This document shows positions 22,040 to 30,348 of a stretch of 33,028 nucleotides of DNA, piece by piece (within the stretch, counting starts at the first letter, position 1; the number at the start of each line of letters is the position of its first letter). Made by a program: the position numbers and the translations under genes. This stretch comes from Streptomyces gilvus (GTDB lineage Bacteria; Actinomycetota; Actinomycetes; Streptomycetales; Streptomycetaceae): positions 1 to 33,028 of the forward strand of contig NZ_JAKWBE010000051.1 in NCBI RefSeq assembly GCF_022513565.1, read 5' to 3'. The notes beneath the pieces are model-generated. The model did no database searches. It was not told the origin of the DNA and saw nothing but the letters and a program-made list of their open reading frames with translations.

Positions 22040-23485
22040 TCACCCCCGCCGGCCTGCCGGTGTTCTGTGGCCTCGGGGGCGGCGGGAGCCGAAGTCCTCG
22101 CCGCCCGAGCGCGGCCCGGGGATCGGCGGGGTGACGGGGCGCAGGCGGATGCGGGCGTCGAGGCCGGTGCCGGGGGCGGGGTCGAGGGTGATGGTGCCGC
22201 CGGAGGCGTCGACGAGGTGGCGGACGATGGGCAGACCGAGGCCGGTGCCGTCGTGGTGGGCGTCGGAGGAGCGCCAGAAGCGGTCGAAGGCGCGCTCGCG
22301 GTCGGCGGAGTTCATACCGGGGCCCTGGTCGACGACGTGGAGTTCGGTGCCCGGGGTTCGGTGGAGGGTGATGGTGGTGCCGGGCGGGGAGACACGCAGG
22401 GCGTTGGCGAGGAGGTTGTCGATGATCTGCTCCAGGGCGCCGGGGATCGCCCACACCCGGCCGGCGGGCGGGCCGCTGATGTCGACGGCGACGTACTGCT
22501 CGGCCGCCAGCGGCTCCCACATCGCCGCCCGTTCGGCGATGACGGCGTCGAGGTCGACCGGTTCCGGGGTTGTCGCGGTGTTCTCGAGGCGGGCCAGGGC
22601 GAGCAGGCCCTGCACCATCCGGCCGAGGCGTTCGACCTCGCCGACGGCCTCCTCCAGGCTGCCGTGGGCCCGTGGGTCGAGGTGCGGCTCGAAGTTCTCC
22701 AGCCGCAGCCGCAACGCGGTCAGCGGCGTCTTCAGCTGGTGGGAGGCTTCCGAGGCGAACGCCTGCTGGGCCTTGAGCAGGTGCTGGAGCCGGGTGGCGG
22801 TGCGGGTGAACGCGGCGGCCAGCCGCCGCAGTTCGGGCGGCCCGGCGGAGGCGTCGGGCGGGTGGGTGAGCTGTCCGTCGGCGAGTTGGGTGGTCGCGGC
22901 CTCCAGGGTGCGCAGGGGACGGGTGATCCAACGGGCCAGGCTGAAGGCGACCAGGGCGACCGCGGCGAGGACGCAGGCTCCGGCCAGGGCCAGGGCGCCC
23001 CAGATGCGGTGCACCCGGGTGCTGACCTGGTCCAGGGGATAGGTCAGGCGCAGGGTGCCGCGGACGAGGGTGCCGGAGGAGCCGGGCATGGTCGCGGACA
23101 GCACATCGCGGCCGGCGCTGTCGGTCGTGGTGGTGAGTGTGGGCCGGTTGTCCAGCGCGCGGGCGATGTCCGGCTGGGCGGCGAGGCTGATGCCGGTGTG
23201 GCCGGCCGGATCGGAGTCGGCCAGCACGATGCCCCGCTTGTCGGTGACGACGACGTGACCGCCGGTGCGGGTGGCGTAGTCGCCGACCACGTCCGGCAAC
23301 GCGTCGAGCCGGCCCCGTTCGATGTTCTCCTCGGTGACCTCGGCGAGCGTGGACGCGTCACGTTCCACGCTCTGGGAGGCGCGGGAGGTCTCGCCGCGGG
23401 CATAGATGTAGCCGAGGGGAATCTCCAGGCCGGCCAGCACCAGCACGGTCAGGGCGAGGTAGCTCAGCAGCAGGCGACGGGTCAT
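22040..23485 (-). CDS. Two-component sensor histidine kinase
   Basis: The 481-residue kinase has a first membrane helix at about residues 6-28, an extracytoplasmic sensor region of about 130 residues, a second helix at 162-184, HAMP (ITRPLRTLEAATTQLADG), a HisKA domain with phosphoacceptor H249 in SEASHQLKTPLTALR, and a HATPase domain with N box IIDNLLANALRVSP, G1 box DQGPGM and G2 GTGLGLPIVRHL. It senses an unknown envelope signal and phosphorylates the adjacent regulator. ATG 23485 overlaps the regulator stop as ATGA, so the pair is translationally coupled. The C-terminal tail beyond HATPase is short and basic. Confidence 0.94.
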   Translation of the reverse strand: MTRRLLLSYLALTVLVLAGLEIPLGYIYARGETSRASQSVERDASTLAEVTEENIERGRLDALPDVVGDYATRTGGHVVVTDKRGIVLADSDPAGHTGISLAAQPDIARALDNRPTLTTTTDSAGRDVLSATMPGSSGTLVRGTLRLTYPLDQVSTRVHRIWGALALAGACVLAAVALVAFSLARWITRPLRTLEAATTQLADGQLTHPPDASAGPPELRRLAAAFTRTATRLQHLLKAQQAFASEASHQLKTPLTALRLRLENFEPHLDPRAHGSLEEAVGEVERLGRMVQGLLALARLENTATTPEPVDLDAVIAERAAMWEPLAAEQYVAVDISGPPAGRVWAIPGALEQIIDNLLANALRVSPPGTTITLHRTPGTELHVVDQGPGMNSADRERAFDRFWRSSDAHHDGTGLGLPIVRHLVDASGGTITLDPAPGTGLDARIRLRPVTPPIPGPRSGGEDFGSRRPRGHRTPAGRRG

Positions 23486-24222
23486 CCGGCCGCCTCTGCG
23501 GCAGCGGCGGTGTGGTCGCCGGGGACGGTGAGGCGGAAGCCGACCCCGCGGGCCGTGGTGATCCATCCCGGGTCGCCCAGCTTGCGGCGCAGGGCGGCCA
23601 CGTGGGCGTCGAGGGTCTTGGTGGGGCCGAAGAAGTGCGGGTCCCATACCGAGTCCATGATCTGCTGCCGCGAGTACACCGTCCCGGGATCGTCAGCAAG
23701 GAAGGCGAGCAGGTCGAACTCCCGCGGGGTGAGGGCGACGGGCCGGCCGTCGAGATGGACTTCACGGGTGCGGCGGCTGAGCGTCAGCGGGCCCAACGTC
23801 TGGGCGCCGGTGGCAGGTTGGTGGGGTTCGGGTGCTTCCGCGGGCTCGGTCGGGGTGTAGGCGGGGGCTCCCGAACGACGGGTGACGGCGCGGATGCGGG
23901 CGATCAGCTCCCGTACTCCGAAGGGCTTGGCGAGGTAGTCGTCGGCCCCGAGTTCGAGCCCGACGATGCGGTCCGCCTCCTCACCCCGCGCGGTGATCAT
24001 GATGATGGGCACGGCGGAGCGGGCACGCAGGCTGCGGCAGACGTCCAGGCCGTCCATGTCGGGCAGGCCGAGATCGAGCAGGACGAGGTCCGGTGCGGCC
24101 GTGGTGCCGGCGAGTCCGGCGGCGCCGGTGCGGACGTGGTCCACCGTGAAGCCGTAGCGTCCCAGGCCCTCGGTGAGGGGGCCGGCGATTCGGTCGTCGT
24201 CTTCGATGAGCAGCAGCCGCAT
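23482..24222 (-). CDS. OmpR/PhoB-family response regulator
   Basis: The 246-residue protein has a receiver domain with acidic pocket IEDDD (residues 6-10), phosphoacceptor D50 in LVLLDLGLPDMDG, T78 and K99 in YLAKPFG, and a C-terminal winged-helix (TPREFDLLAFLADDPGTVYS, then TLDAHVAALRRKLGD and ARGVGFRL). An Ala/Pro/Glu-rich linker joins them. It is a DNA-binding output partner of the kinase encoded 4 bases overlapping downstream. ATG 24222 starts directly at the receiver strand; the open frame upstream lacks homology. The PepSY-type lipoprotein and the membrane protein encoded upstream are likely accessory or target genes; a strong terminator separates them. Confidence 0.94.
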   Translation of the reverse strand: MRLLLIEDDDRIAGPLTEGLGRYGFTVDHVRTGAAGLAGTTAAPDLVLLDLGLPDMDGLDVCRSLRARSAVPIIMITARGEEADRIVGLELGADDYLAKPFGVRELIARIRAVTRRSGAPAYTPTEPAEAPEPHQPATGAQTLGPLTLSRRTREVHLDGRPVALTPREFDLLAFLADDPGTVYSRQQIMDSVWDPHFFGPTKTLDAHVAALRRKLGDPGWITTARGVGFRLTVPGDHTAAAAEAAG

Positions 24223-24321
24223 GGCGCCAGGCTCGCACAGCTGTGCCAGGTGAGTCGGAGAGTTCACGGGAAGCCGCCGGGGATCGGAGAAGACGTTCGG
24301 GACAAGCGTGGACAAGCAGGT

Positions 24322-24366
24322 GCCGTCCGGCTGACGGGGACGGGAGGACGGCGTCAGCCGGACGGC
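24322..24366 (-). terminator. Strong terminator between the membrane-protein gene and the two-component genes
   Basis: A perfect 14 bp stem (24322-24335 with 24353-24366) with a 17-base loop lies 33 bases past the stop of the gene at 24399 and about 100 bases before the response regulator start. It should end transcripts from the upstream pair and give the two-component genes their own promoter. Confidence 0.7.
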
Positions 24367-24398
24367 GGTGGCGGGACGGCGGCGGGCCGGCCGGGGAG

Positions 24399-24989
24399 TC
24401 AGCCGTCGGCGTCGTCGCCATCCTCGCGTCCTTTGCCCTCCCCGCGGTCCCGCTGCTCGCCTGTTCCCGCCGGCACCCCCTTCTGCGTGGGTGTGGCAGC
24501 CGGGCTCGCGGCGTCGCCGGGCGGCTCGGTGGTGGCCGGCGCGGGCGGCGAAAACGGCTGGACGGTAGGCGACTTCGGCACCGGCACCTGGACGGTGCCA
24601 CCCGGGCCGGGCGGGGAGGTGACCGTGTCGTCGACCGTGGACAGCGCGAGTGTGAAACCGCCCACGACGACGAGCGCGGCAGTGGCCGTCAGGACGGACC
24701 GGTGCCGGACGGCCGCTTGCCGCCAGCCGTCCGACCTCCGCACGGCCCGAGCCGTGGGCCCAGGAGGCACGGCGGCGGGCCCCTGCGGCTCAGCACCCGC
24801 TTCCTCGGCGCCCGTCGGGGCCGGGCCGGCGGACCAGGAGTGCGCACTCGAGGAGGGGTAGTCGAAGGCGTCCTCCGCGAAGCGGTCGCCATAGCCGCCC
24901 GGCGTCGGCGCGCCTTGAACCGCGTCCAGGATCGCCGTATGTTCGGCATCCGTAGGTGACGGGGAGGTCTGCTCGGGCCCCGGCGGCAT
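24399..24989 (-). CDS. Hypothetical single-pass membrane protein, Pro-rich
   Basis: This 196-residue protein has a Pro/Ala/Gly-rich cytoplasmic part (1-95), one transmembrane helix (about residues 98-118, SVLTATAALVVVGGFTLAL) and a low-complexity Pro/Thr/Ser and then Glu/Asp/Gly/Arg-rich outer part. No known domain is seen. Topology resembles the anti-sigma-like or accessory membrane proteins near envelope-stress regulators, but no zinc motif or binding domain supports this. GGGAGAAAACCAG precedes ATG 24989. It lies 36 bases downstream of the PepSY lipoprotein gene and is probably co-transcribed with it. Confidence 0.72.
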   Translation of the reverse strand: MPPGPEQTSPSPTDAEHTAILDAVQGAPTPGGYGDRFAEDAFDYPSSSAHSWSAGPAPTGAEEAGAEPQGPAAVPPGPTARAVRRSDGWRQAAVRHRSVLTATAALVVVGGFTLALSTVDDTVTSPPGPGGTVQVPVPKSPTVQPFSPPAPATTEPPGDAASPAATPTQKGVPAGTGEQRDRGEGKGREDGDDADG

Positions 24990-25025
24990 CTGGTTTTCTC
25001 CCTTCTGGCGGGTCAGCCCCGGCCG

Positions 25026-25439
25026 TCAGTTGGCGCCCTCGGCCTCCTCCGTGCCTTCCTTCTTGGTGTCGGTTACCTTGAAGGACTTGTCGAGGTAGAC
25101 CTCGATCGAGGTTCCGTCGGCCTGCTTGACCTCTACCGCGTACATGCCGGGCTTCTCCGCGTCCTCCTCGGACTTCACGACCGTGCCCGGGTAGGCGGCC
25201 AGCGCGGCGGCCTCCGCCTTCGACTTGACGTCACCGGTCAGCGGCGGCTCCTTCTTGTCGTCGGTGTCGCCGCCGGCCTGGTCCGCCGCCTCGGTGCCAC
25301 CCGCGCTCTGGGCCTGCTGCTGGGTGTCCGCGCCCTTGGAACTGTCGGAGCCGGAGTCGGATCCGCCACAGGCGACCAGGGCGAACGCCAGCACGGCGAC
25401 CGGAGCGGCGAACAGGGCACGACGGGGCAGAACACGCAT
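25026..25439 (-). CDS. PepSY-domain lipoprotein
   Basis: The 137-residue product begins with a lipoprotein signal (RR in the n-region, hydrophobic core, lipobox LVAC with C24 as lipidated residue), followed by a Ser/Gly/Asp/Gln-rich linker. A C-terminal PepSY-like domain (about residues 67-125) contains SKAEAAALAAYPGTVVKSEE, then MYAVEVKQADGTSIEVYLDKSFKV. PepSY domains often modulate proteases or sensor proteins in the cell envelope. It is anchored outside the membrane. The gene lies upstream of a single-pass membrane protein and a two-component system on the same strand, so it may be an accessory to signal detection or a target of the system. ATG 25439 gives the signal peptide directly. Confidence 0.85.
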   Translation of the reverse strand: MRVLPRRALFAAPVAVLAFALVACGGSDSGSDSSKGADTQQQAQSAGGTEAADQAGGDTDDKKEPPLTGDVKSKAEAAALAAYPGTVVKSEEDAEKPGMYAVEVKQADGTSIEVYLDKSFKVTDTKKEGTEEAEGAN

Positions 25440-25639
25440 CAGGATGTCTCCAAACACTGGGAACAGCTGGGTAGTTCGGAGAACCGCGGGAGCGGATCTC
25501 CGGGGGACGACAACGACCCTAGAAACCCGCTGTCGAGCAGCAGCCCAGCAGATTGAGAGAGGCAGACCAGCAAACTGCCAAACCTTCGCCGAGCGGGGTG
25601 CGGCATGATCAAGGCCAGCCGATTCCCCGGGGGGCCGAC

Positions 25640-26440
25640 ATGGCATGGTCCGAGCACGTGCTGGTGCGCGACGGTGTCCGGCTGGCCTGCCGGGACTGGG
25701 GCGGGTCGGGACAGCCCATCGTGCTGCTGCACGGCCTGGCCGGTCACGCGGGCGAATGGGACGTGCCGGCACGGAGCTTGAGCTCCCGGTATCGGGTCGT
25801 TGCGGTCGACCAGCGCGGGCACGGCGCCAGTGAGCGCCACCCGCAGGACGTCTCCCGCGCCGCCTACGTCGCCGACGCCACCGCCGTTGTCGACCGGTTG
25901 GCACTGGAGCGGCCCGTCCTGGTCGGCCAGTCCTTGGGCGGGCACACGGCCATGCTCACCGCAGCCGCGCACCCCGGGCTCGTCCGAGCGCTCGTACTCG
26001 TCGAGGCCGGCTCCGGCGGTCCGAACCCGAAGGTGCCCTCGGACATCGGCGCATGGCTCGACTCGTGGCCGACACCGTTCCCCTCACGCGAAGCGGCAGC
26101 CGTGTTCTTCGGCGGCGGGCCCGTCGGCGAAGGCTGGGCGGCGGGCCTGGAAGAACGCGACGGCGGATGGTGCCCTCGCTTCGACCGTGACGTGATGGTC
26201 CGCTCGCTGGCGGAGAACGCCCGGCGGTCCTTCTGGCACGAGTGGGGCCGGGTCACGTGCCCCACCCTGCTCGTGCTGGCTCAGTCCAGCTTCATCCCCG
26301 CGTACGAAGTCGACGAAATGCTCCGCCGGCGGCCCACCACGATGGCCATGAGCATCCCCGGCACCGGCCACGACCTGCACCTGGAACGGCCTGAAGCCCT
26401 GCACACCGCCCTCTCGGGTTTCCTCGACGGCCTCGGCTGA
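25640..26440 (+). CDS. Alpha/beta fold hydrolase
   Basis: This 266-residue enzyme has the typical pattern LLHGLAGHAGEW (oxyanion loop), AVDQRGHGASERH, nucleophile elbow VGQSLGGH (S98) and catalytic His in GTGHDLHLERP (H244). The expected Asp after strand 6 is not clear: the region reads LVLAQSSFIPAYEVDEM where most relatives have Asp, so another acid may act or the activity may be altered. Similar enzymes hydrolyse esters, epoxides or C-C bonds; the substrate is unknown. ATG 25640 has a GGGG-rich ribosome-binding site. The gene is divergent from the PepSY gene and convergent with the FAD oxidoreductase gene. Confidence 0.87.
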   Translation: MAWSEHVLVRDGVRLACRDWGGSGQPIVLLHGLAGHAGEWDVPARSLSSRYRVVAVDQRGHGASERHPQDVSRAAYVADATAVVDRLALERPVLVGQSLGGHTAMLTAAAHPGLVRALVLVEAGSGGPNPKVPSDIGAWLDSWPTPFPSREAAAVFFGGGPVGEGWAAGLEERDGGWCPRFDRDVMVRSLAENARRSFWHEWGRVTCPTLLVLAQSSFIPAYEVDEMLRRRPTTMAMSIPGTGHDLHLERPEALHTALSGFLDGLG

Positions 26441-26492
26441 GAAATCCGGCGCGGTCACATCGGCATCGTGGCCACAGTGTCTGCTCGACGTT

Positions 26493-27923
26493 TCAACGGG
26501 ATCCGTGTGGTTCCTCACTGCCGCGCATGATGCGCTGCAGGATCTGTCGTTCCGAGGGCTGTAGCGGGGGTTCGTTCGTCCGGGGGAGCAGTGGTCCATT
26601 GAGGGTGGCGAACAGGGCTGCCGGGCTCAGAAGTCGCGATGCGGGGGCTTTCAAGCTGGTCACATCCCACAGGGCCGTCGCCGCGTTGAAGGATCCGGTC
26701 GCGGCGCGGGTCAGCCGGCGTGCGTAACCGGCGGCGAGACGGTCGGCGATGGTCGCCTTCTCGCCTCTGACGTCCGGGTACAGGACGTCCATGGCCACGG
26801 CGGTGGACCATGCGGTGTCGACGTGCCGGGCGGCGCTCAGCAGGACGCGGCGGGACAGTCCGGGGGTGGAGACATCGCTCCGGACCAGTTCCCGGAACAG
26901 GTCGTGCGCGCCCAGAGCGGCGACGGACATTCCCTGTCCGTACGCCGGGTTGAAGGTGGCCAGCGCGTCGCCGAGAACAAGGAATCGCTCCGGCCACACC
27001 GGGGATTTCTCGAAGTAGCGCCGGACGTTGCTGGTGCTGCGGCTGACCGCCACGTCGGTGAGGGGCTCCGCGCCGGAGATCAGTTGGCTGACGAGCGGGT
27101 GCGGAAGGCCGGCGATGTAGTCGAGGAAGCCCTGCGTGTCGTTCGGCGGCTCTCCTCCTCGGGTGCCGCCGGCGCTGACCATCCACCGGTTGCCCTCGAT
27201 CGGCAGGACCATGGCGCTTCTGCCCGGCCGGCCGCTGTAGGGGTTTGCCTGGATCATGGTCAGGGGGAAGGACTCGGCACCCGGTGGTGTGCGGTAGATG
27301 CGGGTGGCATTGGTGAGGCCGGAGTCGATCTTCCTCTGCTGCACCGCGCTGACGCCGATGGCTGTGAGCCACTCGATGTTCCGGGAGCCGCGTCCGCTCG
27401 CGTCGATGACGAGGTCCGCCTCCACCTCGCTGCCCAGCGTCGCGTCGGCCCCGCTGATGCGGACACCGCGAACGCGCTGTGCGTCGCCCAACAGCCCCTC
27501 CACCACTGCCTGATGGATGGAGAGTCTGGTCGTCTGCTGAAGCAGCGTTTCGCGGACCACCCAGTCCAGCAGGCCCCGCGTACAGGTGATCATGCGGGAG
27601 CCGTTCCGCCGGTAGCGGCGGAACCAGCCGGCGTCCGGGGAGTAGGCCAGCATGCCGTTGGCGAGCGAGATCTCGTGTGCGCCTGCCTCGAAGAGGCGCT
27701 TGCGCACGTCTTCCCTGAACAGGCTCTCCATGGCCATCGATCCGCCGGCCATGAGCAGGTGGGCATGCTGTCCCTGGGGAACCCCTCGGCGGTTTGCGGG
27801 ACCGGACGGCAGCACATCCCTGTCAAGGAGCACGATTTCCGCCTCGGGAACCGCTCGGGACATTGCCGCTGCGGCGAGCAGCCCGGCTATGCCCGCTCCG
27901 ATCACGACAGCTTTTTGCGACAC
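26493..27923 (-). CDS. FAD-dependent oxidoreductase/monooxygenase
   Basis: The 476-residue flavoprotein starts with the dinucleotide-binding VIGAGIAGLLAAAAM (residues 8-21). It has RRGVPQGQHAHLLMAGG (from 45), the DLVIDASGRGSRN strand motif (170-182), and the second FAD motif LVLGDALATFNPAYGQGMS (315-333), as in the PHBH/epoxidase-like and geranylgeranyl-reductase-like group. It would oxidise or reduce an unknown, likely lipophilic, substrate with NAD(P)H. GTG 27923 has a perfect AAGGAG at 5 bases. It is the last gene of a four-gene operon, 28 bases after the second MAB_1171c-type gene. A bioconversion role tied to the membrane proteins is an inference. Confidence 0.9.
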   Translation of the reverse strand: MSQKAVVIGAGIAGLLAAAAMSRAVPEAEIVLLDRDVLPSGPANRRGVPQGQHAHLLMAGGSMAMESLFREDVRKRLFEAGAHEISLANGMLAYSPDAGWFRRYRRNGSRMITCTRGLLDWVVRETLLQQTTRLSIHQAVVEGLLGDAQRVRGVRISGADATLGSEVEADLVIDASGRGSRNIEWLTAIGVSAVQQRKIDSGLTNATRIYRTPPGAESFPLTMIQANPYSGRPGRSAMVLPIEGNRWMVSAGGTRGGEPPNDTQGFLDYIAGLPHPLVSQLISGAEPLTDVAVSRSTSNVRRYFEKSPVWPERFLVLGDALATFNPAYGQGMSVAALGAHDLFRELVRSDVSTPGLSRRVLLSAARHVDTAWSTAVAMDVLYPDVRGEKATIADRLAAGYARRLTRAATGSFNAATALWDVTSLKAPASRLLSPAALFATLNGPLLPRTNEPPLQPSERQILQRIMRGSEEPHGSR

Positions 27924-27951
27924 CGATACTCCTTGTTGCGGTCGTGCGTTT

Positions 27952-29103
27952 TCACTGTGCCTGTACGTGATCCGGTGCCGCGTGCTGCGTTCCGCTCACG
28001 GCGTTCGCGAGCTCGACCAGATCGATGGTGAGGCGGAGTTTCTCCGGCGGATCGGCAGGGCCGCCGATCCGCCCCGATGCCCGGAGTATGCCATCCGTGA
28101 TCATCGCTTTCTCTGCGGCGATGCGGGCCCTGTCGGGGCTCTCGCCACGTCCGACCGCGGCTGAGTAAGCGGTCTCGCCGACGCGCTGGTCGACCTGCGC
28201 CGCCAACTGCAGCAGGGCGTCGCGGATGCGCGCTTCGAGCAGGTAAAGGCGGCGGCTGGGCAGTTGCCACCAGAACTGCCACCATCGAGGGGCGGCCTGG
28301 GGGGTGGTGGTGACGTCTTTGACCGCGGTCCACAGGGGCAGCAGCGCCCGGTAGTCGACCAGGCTCTGCTTCTCCGATGCCGCAGCCGATAGACGCGGAA
28401 GGACGAACCCGGCGGAGTAGATCAGCGCGCCCAGGGAAGCGGCGGGCGGGGCCACCGTCGTGGACAGGAAATCGAGGTCGTATCCGCACCACCGGGCCAC
28501 GACCGCCGTGACCTTGGTCAGCTCGAATCCGATGACGTCCAGGAGCAGGCCGGCCAGGATCAGCCGGAGTCCGGCGCGGAGAAGACCGGTGACCTCATCG
28601 CGCGCCCACTTCAGACACACCACGCTCAGTACGATGGTGCTGGCCAGGTGCCCCAGGAGGTAGAGGACGATCATCTCCCGCATGTACGGGGTGTTGGCGT
28701 AGTAGGTGTCCAGGTCGGTGAGGCGCTCGGTGTCCGCGTCCGCGAGACAGAACAACACGATGATGGCGAAGATCAGCAGTACGTAGACCGCGATGCTGAT
28801 GCGCACCATCCGGCGTATGTGGTGGGTGGGTCCGCCCCGCCAGTGGATCAGCAGGATGATCAGCGAGCAGCTGAAGGCCGAGATGGAGCTGTAGGTCAGC
28901 GGCGCACCGACGTTGGGGATCCCGGTGACGCGGTTGACGGCGGCCAGCGTCGCCGGAGCCGCGCAGATGAAACACATGGCGCCGAGAAACGCGGTCGCCC
29001 GGGTGGGAACCGTCAGCGCGGTGGGAGCGGTCGTGCGGGAGCGGCGGATCACCATCGCGGCCACGACTAACAGCGACGCCGCCAGATATACGACAAGGCT
29101 CAT
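27952..29103 (-). CDS. MAB_1171c-type multi-pass membrane protein (second copy)
   Basis: This 383-residue protein has about seven membrane helices in the first 245 residues and a soluble C-terminal part containing long helices (LLEARIRDALLQLAAQVDQR). It resembles the actinobacterial family annotated as MAB_1171c putative transporter. It shares with its neighbour (29152-30348) the segments GIPNVGAPLTYSSISA and TDLDTYYANTPYMREMIVLY, where the neighbour has GVPNIAAPLTYAAITA and TDFDTYFATTPWVAEMIVLY, so the two are paralogues. Function in this family is not known; transport is only a database label. ATG 29103 has ACGGAG 8 bases upstream. Gap to the previous gene is 48 bases and to the FAD gene 28. 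Confidence 0.82.
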   Translation of the reverse strand: MSLVVYLAASLLVVAAMVIRRSRTTAPTALTVPTRATAFLGAMCFICAAPATLAAVNRVTGIPNVGAPLTYSSISAFSCSLIILLIHWRGGPTHHIRRMVRISIAVYVLLIFAIIVLFCLADADTERLTDLDTYYANTPYMREMIVLYLLGHLASTIVLSVVCLKWARDEVTGLLRAGLRLILAGLLLDVIGFELTKVTAVVARWCGYDLDFLSTTVAPPAASLGALIYSAGFVLPRLSAAASEKQSLVDYRALLPLWTAVKDVTTTPQAAPRWWQFWWQLPSRRLYLLEARIRDALLQLAAQVDQRVGETAYSAAVGRGESPDRARIAAEKAMITDGILRASGRIGGPADPPEKLRLTIDLVELANAVSGTQHAAPDHVQAQ

Positions 29104-29151
29104 GTCGGGAACTCCGTTGCGCCGACTGTGGGGTACAGGCGGTGGCGCGCG

Positions 29152-30348
29152 TCATGCCGATCCGGCCCGGGCGGGGTCGGCAGCGGCGTAGTGAGACTCA
29201 CGCTCGGATCTCCTTATGGCATCGGCGATCAGGACCAGCATCCGTGGATTGCGCGGCAGTGCCAACGGGGCCGGTTCAACGGATGGTTCCGCCGGCCGCC
29301 GGATGCTCTGCTGTGCCGCCGCGGCAATCGTGGCCGCCCATGCGGCGGACGCGGCCAGTTCGTGAGGGGTCACCGAGCGGCCGCGTCGGCCGCTCCGCTC
29401 CTGCAGCCTCTTCAACTCCGCTTCCGCGACGTGGTCGTAGAGCGCTTTGTCGAAAAGGGTTTCTATCTCGTGCAGGCCGTTGAGGATGGTGCTGCGGCGC
29501 CAGGTGGCCCACAGAAAGGGGGAGCGAGGCCGTTCCAGGCGCAGGGCGCGCTCCGTCAGCACCGGGTCGAGCACGGCATCAAGCGGGGCGAGACGAACGA
29601 AGTCGCCCCAGGACGAGAAGTGATGCCCAGCCAGCGGCAGCAAGACCCCCGTCACCGTCAGCAGCGCACCCAACCCGGCAAAGAGCGGCGGAATGGAGAT
29701 CCCCAGTTGCGGCCAGTCCTGGCCGGACCAACGCGCCCCGACGGCGGCCAGTTTGGAGATGCTGTAGCCGGCGCTGAGCACGGTGCCGGTGCCGATCGTC
29801 AACAGGCTGGCCCGAAGCCAAGGGCGCTGTCGGACCTCCTCCTCGCGTGCCCAGCGCAGCGCCCATGTGGCGCTGACAGTCACGGCCGTCAGATGCGCCA
29901 GCAGATACAGCACGATCATCTCGGCGACCCAGGGAGTCGTCGCGAAATAGGTGTCGAAGTCGGTGCGCCGCTCCTCGGCCGGGCTGCCCACGGCGAAGAG
30001 AACGGCGATGCCCGCGAGGACAACCGCGTAGCCGTAGATCCATTTTCGGGTCGTACGGCGCATGGACGGCCCGTCCCGCCAGCAAGCGATGAGGATCAGC
30101 AGGGCCGCGCTGTATGCGGTGATCGCCGCGTAGGTGAGCGGCGCGGCGATATTGGGCACACCGGTCAGCCGGTTGATGAGCGCCACGGTCGGGGGAGCCC
30201 CGAACAGGAAGCACAGCGAGGCGAACCCCAGCACGGCGATGATGGCGCGCAGGGACGGATCGATCCGGCGTCGCGCCAGATCGGGCAGGCGGAACAGGAG
30301 CGCGATCCACAGCAGAGCACAACTGATGTAGTTGATCGCCCCGCTCAT
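29152..30348 (-). CDS. MAB_1171c-type multi-pass membrane protein (first copy)
   Basis: The 398-residue paralogue of the next gene has about seven helices (starting ISCALLWIALLFRLPDLARR), a conserved TDFDTYFATTPW loop and a soluble C-terminal half with TILNGLHEIETLFDKALYDH followed by an Ala-rich tail. The starting ATG at 30348 overlaps the stop of the metallopeptidase gene as ATGA, so the two are translated together. Tandem divergent copies suggest a heterodimer. Nothing in the sequence shows a transported substrate; the soluble C-terminal half could instead be a signalling or docking part. Family assignment comes from recall. Confidence 0.82.
   Translation of the reverse strand: MSGAINYISCALLWIALLFRLPDLARRRIDPSLRAIIAVLGFASLCFLFGAPPTVALINRLTGVPNIAAPLTYAAITAYSAALLILIACWRDGPSMRRTTRKWIYGYAVVLAGIAVLFAVGSPAEERRTDFDTYFATTPWVAEMIVLYLLAHLTAVTVSATWALRWAREEEVRQRPWLRASLLTIGTGTVLSAGYSISKLAAVGARWSGQDWPQLGISIPPLFAGLGALLTVTGVLLPLAGHHFSSWGDFVRLAPLDAVLDPVLTERALRLERPRSPFLWATWRRSTILNGLHEIETLFDKALYDHVAEAELKRLQERSGRRGRSVTPHELAASAAWAATIAAAAQQSIRRPAEPSVEPAPLALPRNPRMLVLIADAIRRSERESHYAAADPARAGSA

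Noticed and set aside
21866..23860. A 664-codon open frame on the plus strand
   Set aside because: It is antisense to the histidine kinase and response regulator genes, whose motifs are complete. Long antisense frames are normal at this GC content.
26823..28031. Plus-strand open frame across the FAD oxidoreductase gene
   Set aside because: It has no recognisable motif and is antisense to a gene with intact FAD-binding motifs.
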